From positions 310,001-374,000 of the forward strand of contig NZ_FNUY01000005.1 in assembly GCF_900108245.1 (NCBI RefSeq): a stretch of 64,000 nucleotides of DNA, written 5' to 3'. A program made the translations under genes and the position numbers. This document shows, in pieces, positions 48,401 to 58,338 of this stretch. Under the pieces are notes generated by a model. That model did not search any database and had not been told where the DNA came from. It was given only the letters and a program-made list of their open reading frames with translations. Every line of letters starts with the position of its first letter. Position 1 is the first letter of the stretch. Source of the stretch: Allobosea lathyri. Lineage in GTDB: Bacteria > Pseudomonadota > Alphaproteobacteria > Rhizobiales > Beijerinckiaceae.

Positions 48401-51013
48401 ATTCGGAATATTTTGACGGCTAATGGCTGGTCGATAAGGAGCACTCTCCTTGCCGTCATTTCCTTCCTCGGGATTATTATCGCTCTCTTCTGTATCGAAG
48501 GTCTCAATACAACTTATAGTATATACAACTCGGCAAAGCGAGTTTCCACCCTTACCGAGATCAACAAAAATCTCTTCGAAGCCTTGGTCAATTTCCGCTC
48601 CGAGCGCGGCGACACGCCCAGCGCGCTGACCCTGCCGAGCGATAAGAATCAGGAATCGGTTCGTGGCGTCCTGCAGCGCCGCGAGAAGGTCGATAGCGCG
48701 ATGGGCGCTACCCAGACGATCTTCTCGGGACTCGATGCGGGCAGCATCGGGCCGGCCTATGGCGAGCTGAAAAAGAGCTATGCCGAGCTGAAGCAATTGC
48801 GCGAGGCGATCGACAGCGATCTCAAGCAGCCGCTCGCAAGCCGCGACGCGGCTCTGCCCAACCGCGTCCTCAGCTTCGGAGCCAAGCTCCTCCAGAATCT
48901 GGAAGACACCGTCAACGTCGTCGAAGCCGAGATGCGGGCGCTCAACCCAGCCCTGTCCGACCTGATCACGGCCCGCTCGATGAGCTGGTCCACCCGTGCC
49001 CTGGGCGGCGGCGTCGCGGTCGTGCTCAACCCGGCAGTCGCCCAGCAGCGGCCGCTCGACGCCAAGGAAACCAGCACGCTGATGGCTGCCGATGCCAGGA
49101 TGAGCTTCGCCTGGAATGTGGTCCGGGACATCGTGGCGACGCCGCAATCCTCGGCGGTTCTGAAGGAGGCGTTCACGAAGGCCGACAACGCGTATTTCTC
49201 CGGGCCATTCAAAGCCCTGCGTGAATCTCTCGTGCAAACGGTCACAACCGGCGGAAAACCGCAGATCGACGTTGTCAAATGGCGCGACGAGGTGACCGGA
49301 GCCCTCGACCATATTGCCGCGGTCACGCGCATCACGATCCAAATTCTCAACCAGACGGCAGCAGCGCAGGCCCAGACTGCATTCCTGCATCTTCTCGGCT
49401 ATCTCGGTCTCCTGGCCGCCACGGCGCTGATCGCCGTCTTCAGCCTGAGCATGGTTCGCTCCCGCGTGATCGCCCCACTGGCGGCGATTACGGCGGCCAT
49501 GGGCAAGCTTGCCAACGGCCAGTCGGATGTCGCGATCCCCTATTCCGATCGCCAGGACGAAATCGGCCAGATGGGCGCGGCCCTGACAGTCTTCCAGGAC
49601 AATCTCGGCAAGGTTCGCAAGCTTGAGGAGCAGGAGCGCGCGGCGGCGACTGTGCGCCTTGCCCGAGCCCAGTCGATGGAAGCGGTGGTTTCGGATGTGG
49701 GCGACGTCGTTGCGGCGACGGCGGCGGGCGATTTCAGCGCGCGGCTGCAGATCGAGCAGGCCGACGAGCAGATGCAGAAGCTGGTCAGCGGCATCAACGA
49801 GATCAATGCGGTGGTCGATTCCGCCACGACCGAGTTCGCGGAAGCGCTGCGCTCGATTGCAGCCGGCGACCTGACCCAGCGCATCGACACCGCCTATCGC
49901 GGCAAGTTCGCCGATCTGAAGGGCGCCATCAACGATACCGTCGAGCGCCTGTCATCGACCGTCCAGACCATCCAGATGACCTCGGCCGATGTCGGCCTGG
50001 CCGCCCGCGAGATCAATATGGGCGCCGACGATCTGTCGAAGCGCACCGAGGAGCAGGCCTCCTCGCTGGAGGAAACCGCAGCCACGACCGAGGAACTCGC
50101 AGCATCCGTCAAGGCCTCGGCCCAGGCTTCGAAAGAGGCCGCCGCAATCGCCGACGAGGCGATGCAGGCCGCGCAATCGGGCGGCGTGATCGCCAGCCAG
50201 GCGGTCGAGGCGATGGCGCGCATCGAGAGCGCTTCGCAGAAGATCTCCGACATCATCCGCGTCATCGACGACATCGCCTTCCAGACCAATCTGCTGGCGC
50301 TGAATGCCGCAGTCGAAGCGGCCCGCGCCGGCGACGCCGGCAAGGGCTTTGCCGTCGTGGCCTCCGAGGTGCGCACGCTGGCGCAGCGCTCGGGCGCAGC
50401 CGCCAAGGATATTTCGGGGCTGATCTCCTCCTCCAATGCCGAGGTCGGCGAGGGCGTGAAGCTGGTGCGTCAGGCCGGCCAGCAGCTCGACCAGATCCTC
50501 CAAGCCTCGCAGAAGGTCGCCGTCACCATCGCCGACATCTCGGCGGCGGCGGGCGAGCAGGCCGGCGGCATCGACGAGATGAGCCAGGCCGTCGCCCATC
50601 TCGACGAGATGACCCAGCAGAACGCGGCGCTCGCCGAGCAGAGCGCCGCCAGCGCCAGCTCGCTGACGGGCAAGATCGGCCAGCTCAACGACCTCGTCGC
50701 CGCATTCAAGACGGGCCATGAGGCGGAAAACCCGCCCGCCCGCTACCAGCCGGCACTTATCGTTCCCGCACGAGCCCCGGCTCCCCCGGCGCGCACCCAG
50801 GCCGCCAGGCCAGTTCCCGTCGGCAAGCCGGCCGCGGTGGCTGCGTCCGCCCCGCGCGCCAGCGCCAAGGCAGTCGGCGCTGGTTCCGAGCCGGAGCGGC
50901 TGCGCAACCTCGCCGAAGCCGCCTTCGCCCAGACCAAGGCCACGACCAACAAGCCCGCACCACGCAAGGTCGCGAATGGTCGCGCAAACGATGCCGGCTG
51001 GGAGGAGTTTTAG
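48398..51013 (+). CDS. methyl-accepting chemotaxis protein
   Basis: An 871-residue transmembrane chemoreceptor. TM1 is near 14-36; a long periplasmic region of about 290 residues without a recognised ligand domain follows; TM2 is near 330-350; then HAMP domains (the second with [22 protein letters not shown]) and a C-terminal signalling domain with the tip region [39 protein letters not shown]. No PAS domain is seen. The Pro/Ala-rich tail ends NDAGWEEF, resembling the pentapeptide-type tether of CheR/CheB binding. No other che genes are nearby. Confidence 0.93.
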   Translation: MIRNILTANGWSIRSTLLAVISFLGIIIALFCIEGLNTTYSIYNSAKRVSTLTEINKNLFEALVNFRSERGDTPSALTLPSDKNQESVRGVLQRREKVDSAMGATQTIFSGLDAGSIGPAYGELKKSYAELKQLREAIDSDLKQPLASRDAALPNRVLSFGAKLLQNLEDTVNVVEAEMRALNPALSDLITARSMSWSTRALGGGVAVVLNPAVAQQRPLDAKETSTLMAADARMSFAWNVVRDIVATPQSSAVLKEAFTKADNAYFSGPFKALRESLVQTVTTGGKPQIDVVKWRDEVTGALDHIAAVTRITIQILNQTAAAQAQTAFLHLLGYLGLLAATALIAVFSLSMVRSRVIAPLAAITAAMGKLANGQSDVAIPYSDRQDEIGQMGAALTVFQDNLGKVRKLEEQERAAATVRLARAQSMEAVVSDVGDVVAATAAGDFSARLQIEQADEQMQKLVSGINEINAVVDSATTEFAEALRSIAAGDLTQRIDTAYRGKFADLKGAINDTVERLSSTVQTIQMTSADVGLAAREINMGADDLSKRTEEQASSLEETAATTEELAASVKASAQASKEAAAIADEAMQAAQSGGVIASQAVEAMARIESASQKISDIIRVIDDIAFQTNLLALNAAVEAARAGDAGKGFAVVASEVRTLAQRSGAAAKDISGLISSSNAEVGEGVKLVRQAGQQLDQILQASQKVAVTIADISAAAGEQAGGIDEMSQAVAHLDEMTQQNAALAEQSAASASSLTGKIGQLNDLVAAFKTGHEAENPPARYQPALIVPARAPAPPARTQAARPVPVGKPAAVAASAPRASAKAVGAGSEPERLRNLAEAAFAQTKATTNKPAPRKVANGRANDAGWEEF

Positions 51014-51026
51014 CGGCGAAAGCCGC

Positions 51027-51947
51027 TCAGGCTCCGAGCATATCGACGGCCCGGGCGCTTCGCAGCCTTGCGACATCGCGTAGGGGCGGAGCGCCGAAGA
51101 GCCGGCGATACTCCCGACTGAACTGCGACGGGCTTTCATAGCCAACCCTGAACCCCGCGGAGGCGGCATCGAGCGCCGCGCCCAGGATCAGGCGCCGGGC
51201 TTCCTGCAGGCGCAATTGCTTCTGGTATTGCAGCGGGCTCATCGCAGTGACCGCCTTGAAATGCTGATGCAGCGCCGAGGGGCTCATGCTCGCCTCGGAT
51301 GCCAGCGCCTCAATGCTGAAGGCTTTATCGTAGTTGCGTCTGATCCAGCCGATGGCCCGGTTCACCTGTTGCAGCTTGCTTTCGGCCGTCGCGATCTGGC
51401 GCAGGCGGGCCGCCTGTTCGCCATTCATCAGGCGATAGAGGATTTCGCGCTCGGCCAAAGGCGCCAGGACGGAAATGTCGCGGGGCGTCTCAAGCAGCCT
51501 CACCAGGCGCAGCACAGCATCGAGCAATTCGGGCGCGGCGGGGTTCACGGCAAGGCAAGGCCCGGCGTCGGTATGGCCGCCCTCGCTCTGCTTGTTGGAG
51601 TCTGTTTTGCTCTCCAGCATCAGCGCGCCAAGCTGGACCGGGTCGATATCGAGCCGCAGGCAGAGATAGGGCACCTCGGCACTGGCCTCGATGACCTGGC
51701 CGACGACCGGCAGATCGACGGACACGACGAGATATCGCGTGCGGTCATAAAGATAAATCCGCTCGCCCAGCATGACCTGTTTGCGGCCCTGCACGATGAT
51801 GCACAAGGCGGGCTCATGCACCGCGTGCACGGGCTCCGTTGGCTGACAGGCGCGGATCAACGCCAGTCGCGGGATCGCCGTCTCGTGCACGCCATCCGAG
51901 GTCACAAGGCGCCCGATCAGCGCCGCCAGTTCATCCGCCTGCCGCAT
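51027..51947 (-). CDS. AraC-family transcriptional regulator
   Basis: A 306-residue regulator with an N-terminal AraC_N-type cupin domain (VHEPALCIIVQGRKQVMLG) and a C-terminal pair of helix-turn-helix motifs (FSIEALASEASMSPSALHQHF and GFRVGYESPSQFSREYRRLFG). These typically sense a small molecule and activate neighbouring redox genes. It is divergent from the Atu4866-like gene and probably controls genes here, but the target is inference. Confidence 0.9.
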   Translation of the reverse strand: MRQADELAALIGRLVTSDGVHETAIPRLALIRACQPTEPVHAVHEPALCIIVQGRKQVMLGERIYLYDRTRYLVVSVDLPVVGQVIEASAEVPYLCLRLDIDPVQLGALMLESKTDSNKQSEGGHTDAGPCLAVNPAAPELLDAVLRLVRLLETPRDISVLAPLAEREILYRLMNGEQAARLRQIATAESKLQQVNRAIGWIRRNYDKAFSIEALASEASMSPSALHQHFKAVTAMSPLQYQKQLRLQEARRLILGAALDAASAGFRVGYESPSQFSREYRRLFGAPPLRDVARLRSARAVDMLGA

Positions 51948-52269
51948 CGATCTGCTCCATCGCAGCGCCTACACTGACCGGGCCAGCGCGGCCATCTGGA
52001 CTTTCATATAATGAAACCGGCGCGAGAGGCGATCTGAAAACCGCTTTTCTGGAGGATCAGGCAATCCTTACGGCGCTTCGGTCTACCGCCGGCAAGCTCC
52101 GATGCGGCATTTCTCTCCTCAGCCGGATAAGCCCGTCGCGCGCCCTCGCCTTCGCAATCGGAAAGCCCCGGCGATGTCGACGTCAGCGAGATCAGCGTCC
52201 GGCCGACCGCCAGCGCTATCGCGCGTCAACACTCACATTTTCACCTGCAACCGCGAACAGGAGCAAGCC
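51948..52269. other. AraC-Atu4866 divergent intergenic region
   Basis: About 320 bases. TTTCAT-ATA-ATGAAA (52002-52016) is a perfect palindrome containing a TATAAT box, a plausible promoter/operator. The long open frames running through this interval lack ribosome sites and are not counted. Confidence 0.5.
52002..52016. promoter_or_regulatory. palindromic promoter/operator candidate
   Basis: TTTCAT and ATGAAA flank ATA; the TATAAT hexamer at 52007-52012 reads as a -10 box on the + strand. No matching -35 is clear. It is placed between the AraC gene and the divergent Atu4866-like gene. Confidence 0.35.
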
Positions 52270-52635
52270 ATGCAGTTCAATCGCGTTTTCACAGCATTCA
52301 GCGCGCTCGCCGGTTCCATGCGCGCCAGCGGCAGCTCGCGTGCCCTTGAGATCGATCTTGGCGATTTTAATCAGCCCAGCGCCGCCGAGCGCGCAATGAT
52401 GGGCGTCTGGGTGGCCGATGGCGGGGCGACCCGGCTGTCGCTGCTGCCCAACGGCCGCTATGACAAGACTCTCGAAACCGGCCGGGACATCTATCACGGC
52501 CGCTACGAGGTCGACGGGTCGCGGCTCTATTTCGAGGGCGATACCGGACGCACGGCGATCGGCGAGACCCGCCGCGGCATCCTCGTCCTGGGCGATCATC
52601 GCTTCGTCAGGCCGGGCGCGCGCAGCGCCGCATGA
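52270..52635 (+). CDS. Atu4866-domain small protein
   Basis: A 121-residue protein whose second half (MGVWVADGGATRLSLLPNGRYDKTLE, then YHGRYEVDGSRLYFEGDTGRTA) fits the small beta-barrel Atu4866 family as I know it from Agrobacterium. Its role is not known. CAGGAG precedes ATG 52270. Upstream of the NAD(P)-binding gene on the opposite strand and beside the AraC regulator, a set often linked to redox stress responses. Confidence 0.75.
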   Translation: MQFNRVFTAFSALAGSMRASGSSRALEIDLGDFNQPSAAERAMMGVWVADGGATRLSLLPNGRYDKTLETGRDIYHGRYEVDGSRLYFEGDTGRTAIGETRRGILVLGDHRFVRPGARSAA

Positions 52636-52677
52636 GAAAGGGCCGGCGTGCTTTGGCGCGCCGACTCTTCGTCCTTG

Positions 52678-53289
52678 TCAGTAACCGACGGTGAAGCGCT
52701 TGCGGCTATGGGCCGGCTTTTCCAGCTCATCGACCAGCGCAACTGCATAATCCTCGGTCGAGATCGCGCTCTTGCCGGCGGCGTCGACGAGCAGCTGATC
52801 GCCGCCCAGGCGGAACTTGCCGGTGCGCTCGCCCGGTTGAATCAGCGCCGAGGGCGAGAGGAAGGTCCAGTCCAGCGCCGGCTCCTGCTTCAGCAGGTCG
52901 AGGAAAGCGCCGCCCTTCCTGGCCTCGTCGAGATAGATGGCGGGGAATTCCGGCGTGTCGAACAGCTTTGCGCCCGGGGCGACTTCAAGGCTGCCGGCGC
53001 CGCCAACCGCGAGATAACGCTTCGCTCCGGACTGTTTCACCGCTGCAATCAGGGCCTTCGGGTCGCTCGCCGTGAAATGCACGGCGCTGATCACGACGTC
53101 ATGCCCGGCCAGCAGCTTGGCCAGCCCATCCTTATCGAAGACATCGCCCTTCACGGCGGCCACACCGGGCAGCACCGGCACGTTCTCGGGGTTGCGGACG
53201 ATGGCCGTGACCTTGTGGCCGCGCGAGGAGAGTTCGGCGAGCAGGCGCGAGCCGATATGGCCGGTGGCGCCGATGAGTGCGATCGTCAT
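52678..53289 (-). CDS. NAD(P)-binding NmrA/YwnB-like oxidoreductase
   Basis: A 203-residue Rossmann protein with the N-terminal GATGHIGSRLL loop, then VTAIVRNPENVP and a final extension DYAVALVDELEKP typical of the NAD(P)H-binding NmrA-like subgroup. The catalytic YxxxK of SDRs is absent, so it may be a sensor or a nucleoside-sugar epimerase relative. ATG 53289 has AAAGGA upstream; a longer frame reaches 53379. Divergent from an HxlR regulator, like the QorB/YtfH pair of E. coli. Confidence 0.88.
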   Translation of the reverse strand: MTIALIGATGHIGSRLLAELSSRGHKVTAIVRNPENVPVLPGVAAVKGDVFDKDGLAKLLAGHDVVISAVHFTASDPKALIAAVKQSGAKRYLAVGGAGSLEVAPGAKLFDTPEFPAIYLDEARKGGAFLDLLKQEPALDWTFLSPSALIQPGERTGKFRLGGDQLLVDAAGKSAISTEDYAVALVDELEKPAHSRKRFTVGY

Positions 53290-53308
53290 GACAAGGTCCT
53301 TTTCATCT

Positions 53309-53328
53309 GGTAACTGTTGGATACTACC
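53309..53328. promoter_or_regulatory. candidate HxlR operator (GGTA-N12-TACC)
   Basis: GGTA at 53309 and TACC at 53325 are inverted half sites in the gap between the divergent NmrA-like and HxlR genes. Evidence is weak and based on position and symmetry. Confidence 0.25.
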
Positions 53329-53413
53329 ACTCCAATGGAACCTAGATGGATCGCCTGTTCCCTTCCGTAAAGAAGGCACTTTCGCGAGACATGGTCACCT
53401 CCGGGAAACCGCC

Positions 53414-53815
53414 ATGCTACACCGCCCCGACCCGTTCAATGCGCAATGTCCGACGCGGCGCGTGCTCGACCGTATCGGCGACAAATGGGCGGTGCTGATC
53501 CTGATCCTGCTCGAGCGCGAGACTCTCCGTTTCAACGAGCTGCGGCGGCGCATCGAGGCGATTTCCCAGAAAATGCTGTCCCAGACGCTGAAAAGCCTGG
53601 AGCGGGACGGGTTGATCCGCCGCGAGGTGTTCGCGACCGTGCCAGTGACCGTGGAGTATTCGCTGACCGATCTCGGGCGGACGTTGGCTTCGACCGTCGA
53701 TACGCTGCGGCTCTGGGCGGAGGCTCATATCGGGGCTGTCGAGGAGGCGCAGCGCCGCTATGATCGTGGACTACCGGCGGGCGAAGCGATCCTGCCTGAA
53801 ACGGCGTTGCGCTAG
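53414..53815 (+). CDS. HxlR-family transcriptional regulator
   Basis: A 133-residue single-domain HxlR regulator: CPTRRVLDRIGDKWAVLILILL, then the wing VEYSLTDLGRTL, and a short helical tail. It lacks the C-terminal extension of the HxlR protein at 11045. ATG 53414 follows GGGAAACCGCC. Divergent from the NmrA-like gene, which it is likely to control. Confidence 0.9.
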   Translation: MLHRPDPFNAQCPTRRVLDRIGDKWAVLILILLERETLRFNELRRRIEAISQKMLSQTLKSLERDGLIRREVFATVPVTVEYSLTDLGRTLASTVDTLRLWAEAHIGAVEEAQRRYDRGLPAGEAILPETALR

Positions 53816-53968
53816 CCTTTCCCGCGATTTCGTGTATACCCCGCGCCAACCGGCTTAAAATGCCGGCTGCGCATCCTCTCCTCGATGAGAGCGATTGCGG
53901 GCTTCGGACCTTGCTGGACGACATCCCGGCCTGGCCCGCCAGATCAACCCCAATATGAGGATCTCACG

Positions 53969-54238
53969 ATGTCGATCACTGCCGAGCGCAAGACCGCGCT
54001 CATGAAAGAGCATGCCACCAAGCCGAACGACACCGGCTCGCCGGAAGTCCAGGTCGCGATCCTCACGGAGCGCATTAACAACCTGACCGGCCACTTCAAG
54101 TCGCACACCAAGGACAACCATTCGCGTCGTGGTCTGCTCAAGATGGTTTCGCAGCGTCGTTCGCTGCTCGACTATCTCAAGAGCAAGAGCGAGCCGCGCT
54201 ATCGCACGCTGATCGAGAAGCTCGGCATCCGCCGCTGA
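53969..54238 (+). CDS. rpsO: 30S ribosomal protein S15
   Basis: Primary 16S rRNA-binding protein of the small-subunit platform. The 89-residue product is full length: [42 protein letters not shown] and [17 protein letters not shown] lies ten bases before ATG 53969. A terminator follows, and pnp comes next as usual. Confidence 0.98.
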   Translation: MSITAERKTALMKEHATKPNDTGSPEVQVAILTERINNLTGHFKSHTKDNHSRRGLLKMVSQRRSLLDYLKSKSEPRYRTLIEKLGIRR

Positions 54239-54257
54239 TCGACGCCTGACGACTTTA

Positions 54258-54289
54258 CGCCCGGTGCGACATCGCTCCGGGCGGTTTTT
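54258..54289 (+). terminator. terminator/attenuator between rpsO and pnp
   Basis: CGCCCGG and CCGGGCG flank a 12-base loop (54258-54264 with 54277-54283), followed by GTTTTTA. In many bacteria read-through here feeds pnp, so it may act as a partial terminator. Confidence 0.7.
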
Positions 54290-54507
54290 ACAAACGGGGC
54301 CGGCCGCAATGGTGCGGTGACAAGCCCCGGTCCAACGCGGGAGCCGCATGGGGCGGACTTCCGCATGATCCCCCGGGCGCCCTCGACGCCCATGGCAGGA
54401 TCGCCAAGCGCTCGGGTGCCTTTTTTGCGCATAGCCCGAGAGTTTCGCCGTCTTGCCCATGGGCTTGAGACGCCAGGCTGGGTCGCATCCGATCCGAAAG
54501 AAAATCC

Positions 54508-56676
54508 ATGTTCGACATTCAAACCGAAGAACTGATCTGGGGCGGGCGCAAGCTCGTGCTCGAAACCGGCAAGATCGCCCGCCAGGCCGACGCCGCCGTG
54601 CTCGCCACCTATGGCGAGACCGTGGTGCTTGCCACCGTCGTCTCGGCCAAGGAGCCCAAGGCCGGGATCGACTTCTTCCCGCTGACCGTGAACTACCAGG
54701 AAAAGACCTTCGCCGCCGGCCGCATTCCCGGCGGTTATTTCAAGCGCGAGGGACGCCCGACCGAGAAGGAGACGCTGGTCTCGCGCCTGATCGACCGGCC
54801 GATCCGCCCCCTCTTCGTCGCTGGCTATCGCAACGAGACGCAGGTCGTCTGCACCGTGCTGCAGCATGACCTCGAGAACGATCCGGACGTCGTCGCGATG
54901 GTCGCCGCCTCCGCCGCCCTGACCCTGTCGGGCGTGCCCTTCATGGGCCCGGTCGGCGCCGCCCGCGTCGGCTATTTCGACGGCGCCTACAAGCTCAACC
55001 CGCTGGTCGACGAGATCAAGGATTCCGAGCTCGACCTCGTCGTCGCCGGCACGCCGGACGCCGTGCTGATGGTTGAATCGGAAGCCAAGCAGCTGTCGGA
55101 AGACATCATGCTGGGCGCCGTGATGTTCGGCCACAAGCACTTCCAGCCGGTGATCGACGCGATCATCCGCCTCGCCGAGAAGGCCGCCAAGGAGCCGCGC
55201 GACTACGTGCCGGCCGACAACTCCGTCGTTCTCGACGCGGTGCTCAAGCTGGTGGATGGCGACCTGCGCGCCGCCTACAAGATCACCACCAAGGCCGAGC
55301 GCTACAAGGCTCTCGACGCTGCCAAGGCCAAGGTCGCCTCGCTGATCTCGGCCGAGCCGGACGGCAAGACCACCTTCTCCAAGGAGCAGGTCGGCGGCCA
55401 GTTCAAGGAGGCGCAGGCCAAGGTCGTGCGCTGGACGATCCTCGACGACGGCGTCCGCATCGACGGCCGCGATCTCAAGACGGTCCGCAAGATCGTGGCG
55501 GAAGCTGGCATCCTGCCGCGCACCCACGGTTCGGCGCTGTTCACCCGCGGCGAGACGCAGGCGCTGGTCGTGACCACGCTGGGCACCGGCGACGACGAGC
55601 AGTACATCGACTCGCTGGAGGGCACCTACAAGGAGACCTTCCTGCTGCACTACAACTTCCCTCCCTATTCGGTTGGTGAAGCTGGCCGCATGGGCTCGCC
55701 CGGCCGTCGCGAAATCGGCCATGGCAAGCTCGCCTGGCGCGCGATCCGGCCGATGCTGCCGGCGAAGTCGGAATTCCCCTACACCATCCGCGTCGTCTCG
55801 GAGATCACCGAGTCGAACGGCTCCTCCTCGATGGCCACCGTCTGCGGCACCTCGCTTGCCCTGATGGATGCCGGCGTGCCGCTGAAGGCGCCGGTTGCGG
55901 GCATCGCGATGGGCCTGATCCTGGAAGGCGAGCGCTTCGCGGTGCTCTCCGACATCCTGGGTGACGAAGATCATCTCGGCGACATGGACTTCAAGGTCGC
56001 CGGAACGGCCGAGGGCATCACCTCGCTGCAGATGGACATCAAGATCGCCGGCATCACCGAGGAGATCATGAAGGTCGCCCTCGACCAGGCCAAGGGCGGT
56101 CGCGACCACATCCTCGGCGAGATGAACAAGGCGCTTTCGGTGTCGCGTGGTCAGCTCGGCGAGTATGCTCCGCGCATCGAGACGATGAAGATCCCGGTCG
56201 ACAAGATCCGTGAAGTCATCGGCTCCGGCGGCAAGGTCATTCGCGAAATCGTCGAGAAGACCGGCGCGAAGGTCAACATCGAGGACGACGGCACCATCAA
56301 GATCGCCTCGGCCGATGGCAAGTCGATCGAAGCGGCGATCAAGTGGATCAAGTCGATCGTCTCCGAAGCCGAAGTCGGCATGATCTATGACGGCACCGTG
56401 GTGAAGATCATGGAGTTCGGCGCCTTCGTGAACTTCTTCGGCGCCAAGGACGGTCTCGTCCACATCTCCGAACTTGCCGCCGCCCGGGTCCAGAAGGTCT
56501 CGGACGTCGTCAAGGAAGGCGACAAGGTCAAGGTCAAGTTCCTGGGCCAGGACGATCGCGGCAAGATCCGCCTGTCGATGAAGGTCGTCGACCAGGAGAC
56601 CGGCGAGGACCTGACCGAGAAGCTCAAGGCGCAGCGCGACGCCGAGAAGACCCGCGAGAAGCAGCAGGCCGAGTGA
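54508..56676 (+). CDS. pnp: polyribonucleotide nucleotidyltransferase
   Basis: 3'-5' phosphorolytic exonuclease of the degradosome-type RNA decay pathway. The 722-residue product has two RNase PH domains (the second beginning about 310, with [38 protein letters not shown] and [13 protein letters not shown]), a KH domain ([15 protein letters not shown]) and an S1 domain ([26 protein letters not shown]). ATG 54508. Its transcript ends in a stem shared with the convergent deaminase gene. Confidence 0.97.
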   Translation: MFDIQTEELIWGGRKLVLETGKIARQADAAVLATYGETVVLATVVSAKEPKAGIDFFPLTVNYQEKTFAAGRIPGGYFKREGRPTEKETLVSRLIDRPIRPLFVAGYRNETQVVCTVLQHDLENDPDVVAMVAASAALTLSGVPFMGPVGAARVGYFDGAYKLNPLVDEIKDSELDLVVAGTPDAVLMVESEAKQLSEDIMLGAVMFGHKHFQPVIDAIIRLAEKAAKEPRDYVPADNSVVLDAVLKLVDGDLRAAYKITTKAERYKALDAAKAKVASLISAEPDGKTTFSKEQVGGQFKEAQAKVVRWTILDDGVRIDGRDLKTVRKIVAEAGILPRTHGSALFTRGETQALVVTTLGTGDDEQYIDSLEGTYKETFLLHYNFPPYSVGEAGRMGSPGRREIGHGKLAWRAIRPMLPAKSEFPYTIRVVSEITESNGSSSMATVCGTSLALMDAGVPLKAPVAGIAMGLILEGERFAVLSDILGDEDHLGDMDFKVAGTAEGITSLQMDIKIAGITEEIMKVALDQAKGGRDHILGEMNKALSVSRGQLGEYAPRIETMKIPVDKIREVIGSGGKVIREIVEKTGAKVNIEDDGTIKIASADGKSIEAAIKWIKSIVSEAEVGMIYDGTVVKIMEFGAFVNFFGAKDGLVHISELAAARVQKVSDVVKEGDKVKVKFLGQDDRGKIRLSMKVVDQETGEDLTEKLKAQRDAEKTREKQQAE

Positions 56677-56697
56677 TACGTTTACAAGTAGCAGCCT

Positions 56698-56739
56698 AAA
56701 AGAAGTCCACGGCAGTTACGCTGCCGTGGACTTCTTTTT
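56698..56739. terminator. 18-bp bidirectional terminator overlapping the deaminase 3' end
   Basis: AAAAGAAGTCCACGGCAG (56698-56715) and its exact reverse complement (56721-56738) flank a TTACG loop, with A and T runs at the outer ends. The TTA of the loop is the TAA stop of the deaminase on the - strand, and the right arm encodes that protein's final KKKSTAA. It also terminates pnp on +. Confidence 0.9.
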
Positions 56740-58260
56740 CATCACGGCAATCAAAATCGCCGCGAAGCCCTCGTCTCGATAGGCTTTCTCCAATTCGATG
56801 TATGAAATGTAAAGCGCCCTATCGCTGGCGTGAATTGGTTCAGGCTTCCCTGTTTTCCATTCCTGCGCGTTTCCGTCGCCGTCTTTACGCTTACGTCGTT
56901 CGAACAGCTCTCTGTAGCGATAAGGGGCAATCCCCGTAAAAGGTTCGAACTTAATTCGCTTCTCCCCTTTATCGGTCGTTTTTGCGACTATAATTTCGTC
57001 CGCGTACAATTCGAGAGCGTAACTTTTTGGGTAAGGCTCAATAAAAACCACACGCTTAATGCCCGACGCAATTATATGCTTTGCACAGAGGTGGCATGGA
57101 AATGTCGTACAAAACATAATTGAATTTTTTAAAGCGACCCCATTTCTGGCAGCATCCGTTATCGCATTCATTTCAGCATGGATTATTCTGCCAAATTCGA
57201 TCGTATCCATCATTATTAGATTTTTATATTTAAACTTGAATTCAGAGACTTGAATTCTTTTTAGTAGTGTTTTCCCATCCGTGTCTTTAAATTCTTCTGT
57301 TAACGCATTTTGTTCCTTTAAACATAGCAGCACATCATCAAGCATTCGTATTTTCATATCATCATTTGTATCATAGCCTTTTGTGTACTCTCTGCTATCG
57401 GCTGAATCTCCAGACCAGTACGTACCCCCCTCTAAGCTGGGAACTTCGTTGCAACCTAAAGTATGAACTTCTCCTCGCAACGAGAATATCGCAGCCCCTA
57501 CCTGCCTCGAAAGGTCGAGAGATCTGAGAGATGCAGATTTGGCCATATACATGCCATACTCATCTCGAGTCGGACTTTCGAAATTCGTTCCAAATAATAA
57601 CTTGCAAAACCTATCTACTTGATTATTTATCGAATTGCTGACGGTTGAATCTATAAACGCATCTGCAAGCGGAAAAGCATCTCTCAGTTTTTGGCCATAA
57701 TCATTTTCTTCCTCAAATTCATCCTTGTCGATTAGCTTCTGCGCAAGGTCTTTTACGACTTTTTCATCTATCCTTCCTTTTTCTTTCTTTTTTATAGACT
57801 TATAAACCCTCTGAAGACGTGTTTGCACGTCACTATAAATATATATTGTGTAATATGATCTGCCATATGCTTTCCTGAAAACATCGATCTCTTCAGGCCT
57901 TTTTATTTGCCGGATTAGGTAGGCAACGCGCTTTAATCGTGGCTTTATTACAAGATCAGACCTTTTTTGATCGATCGCCGCAAAAGCTAATCTGGCCATT
58001 ATATCTTTTAGATCTGTATCTTTTCTGGTTTCATTTCCTAGTTCTATTAATCCATCATATCGATCATTATAACTTAGTTTGCTATAATCCTTTTTATATA
58101 GATCTTGTAATCCATCTGTAATGTGAATTACGATGGGCTCAAAATCATATATTTTTAGATATTTTTTAAAACCTAAAATTACATCTTCCATGTTGGAGCC
58201 GATCGGCCCGGCGAACCCCAAGAAAATCTCTTGCGGAAAATATGTATCTTTGTCACTCAA
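56716..58260 (-). CDS. anti-phage-type dCTP/deoxycytidylate deaminase (AvcD-like)
   Basis: A 514-residue two-domain protein. The N-terminal half resembles a degenerate P-loop nucleotide kinase (IFLGFAGPIGSNM near residues 15-24, lacking the Walker lysine). The C-terminal half is a deoxycytidylate deaminase with the zinc set H361 and E363 (HAEMNAI) and C389/C392 (PCHLC). Defence proteins of this design, such as Vibrio AvcD, deaminate dCTP/dCMP and starve phage of nucleotides. TTG 58260 is the preferred start: GGGGGGA lies six bases upstream; a TTG at 58284 would add eight residues. The gene is strikingly AT-rich compared with every neighbour, so it was probably acquired. No AvcI-like RNA could be recognised. 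Confidence 0.85.
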   Translation of the reverse strand: MSDKDTYFPQEIFLGFAGPIGSNMEDVILGFKKYLKIYDFEPIVIHITDGLQDLYKKDYSKLSYNDRYDGLIELGNETRKDTDLKDIMARLAFAAIDQKRSDLVIKPRLKRVAYLIRQIKRPEEIDVFRKAYGRSYYTIYIYSDVQTRLQRVYKSIKKKEKGRIDEKVVKDLAQKLIDKDEFEEENDYGQKLRDAFPLADAFIDSTVSNSINNQVDRFCKLLFGTNFESPTRDEYGMYMAKSASLRSLDLSRQVGAAIFSLRGEVHTLGCNEVPSLEGGTYWSGDSADSREYTKGYDTNDDMKIRMLDDVLLCLKEQNALTEEFKDTDGKTLLKRIQVSEFKFKYKNLIMMDTIEFGRIIHAEMNAITDAARNGVALKNSIMFCTTFPCHLCAKHIIASGIKRVVFIEPYPKSYALELYADEIIVAKTTDKGEKRIKFEPFTGIAPYRYRELFERRKRKDGDGNAQEWKTGKPEPIHASDRALYISYIELEKAYRDEGFAAILIAVMKKKSTAA

Positions 58261-58338
58261 TCGGATTCCCCCCGGCAGGAACAAATGTTAACTTGATTCG
58301 TCTCAATAAATAACAAGCTAACCCACGCGGAGGCTACC

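Noticed and set aside
54199..56463. 754-residue open frame on the - strand across pnp
   Set aside because: Shadow of pnp with the same composition bias; pnp is unambiguous on the + strand.
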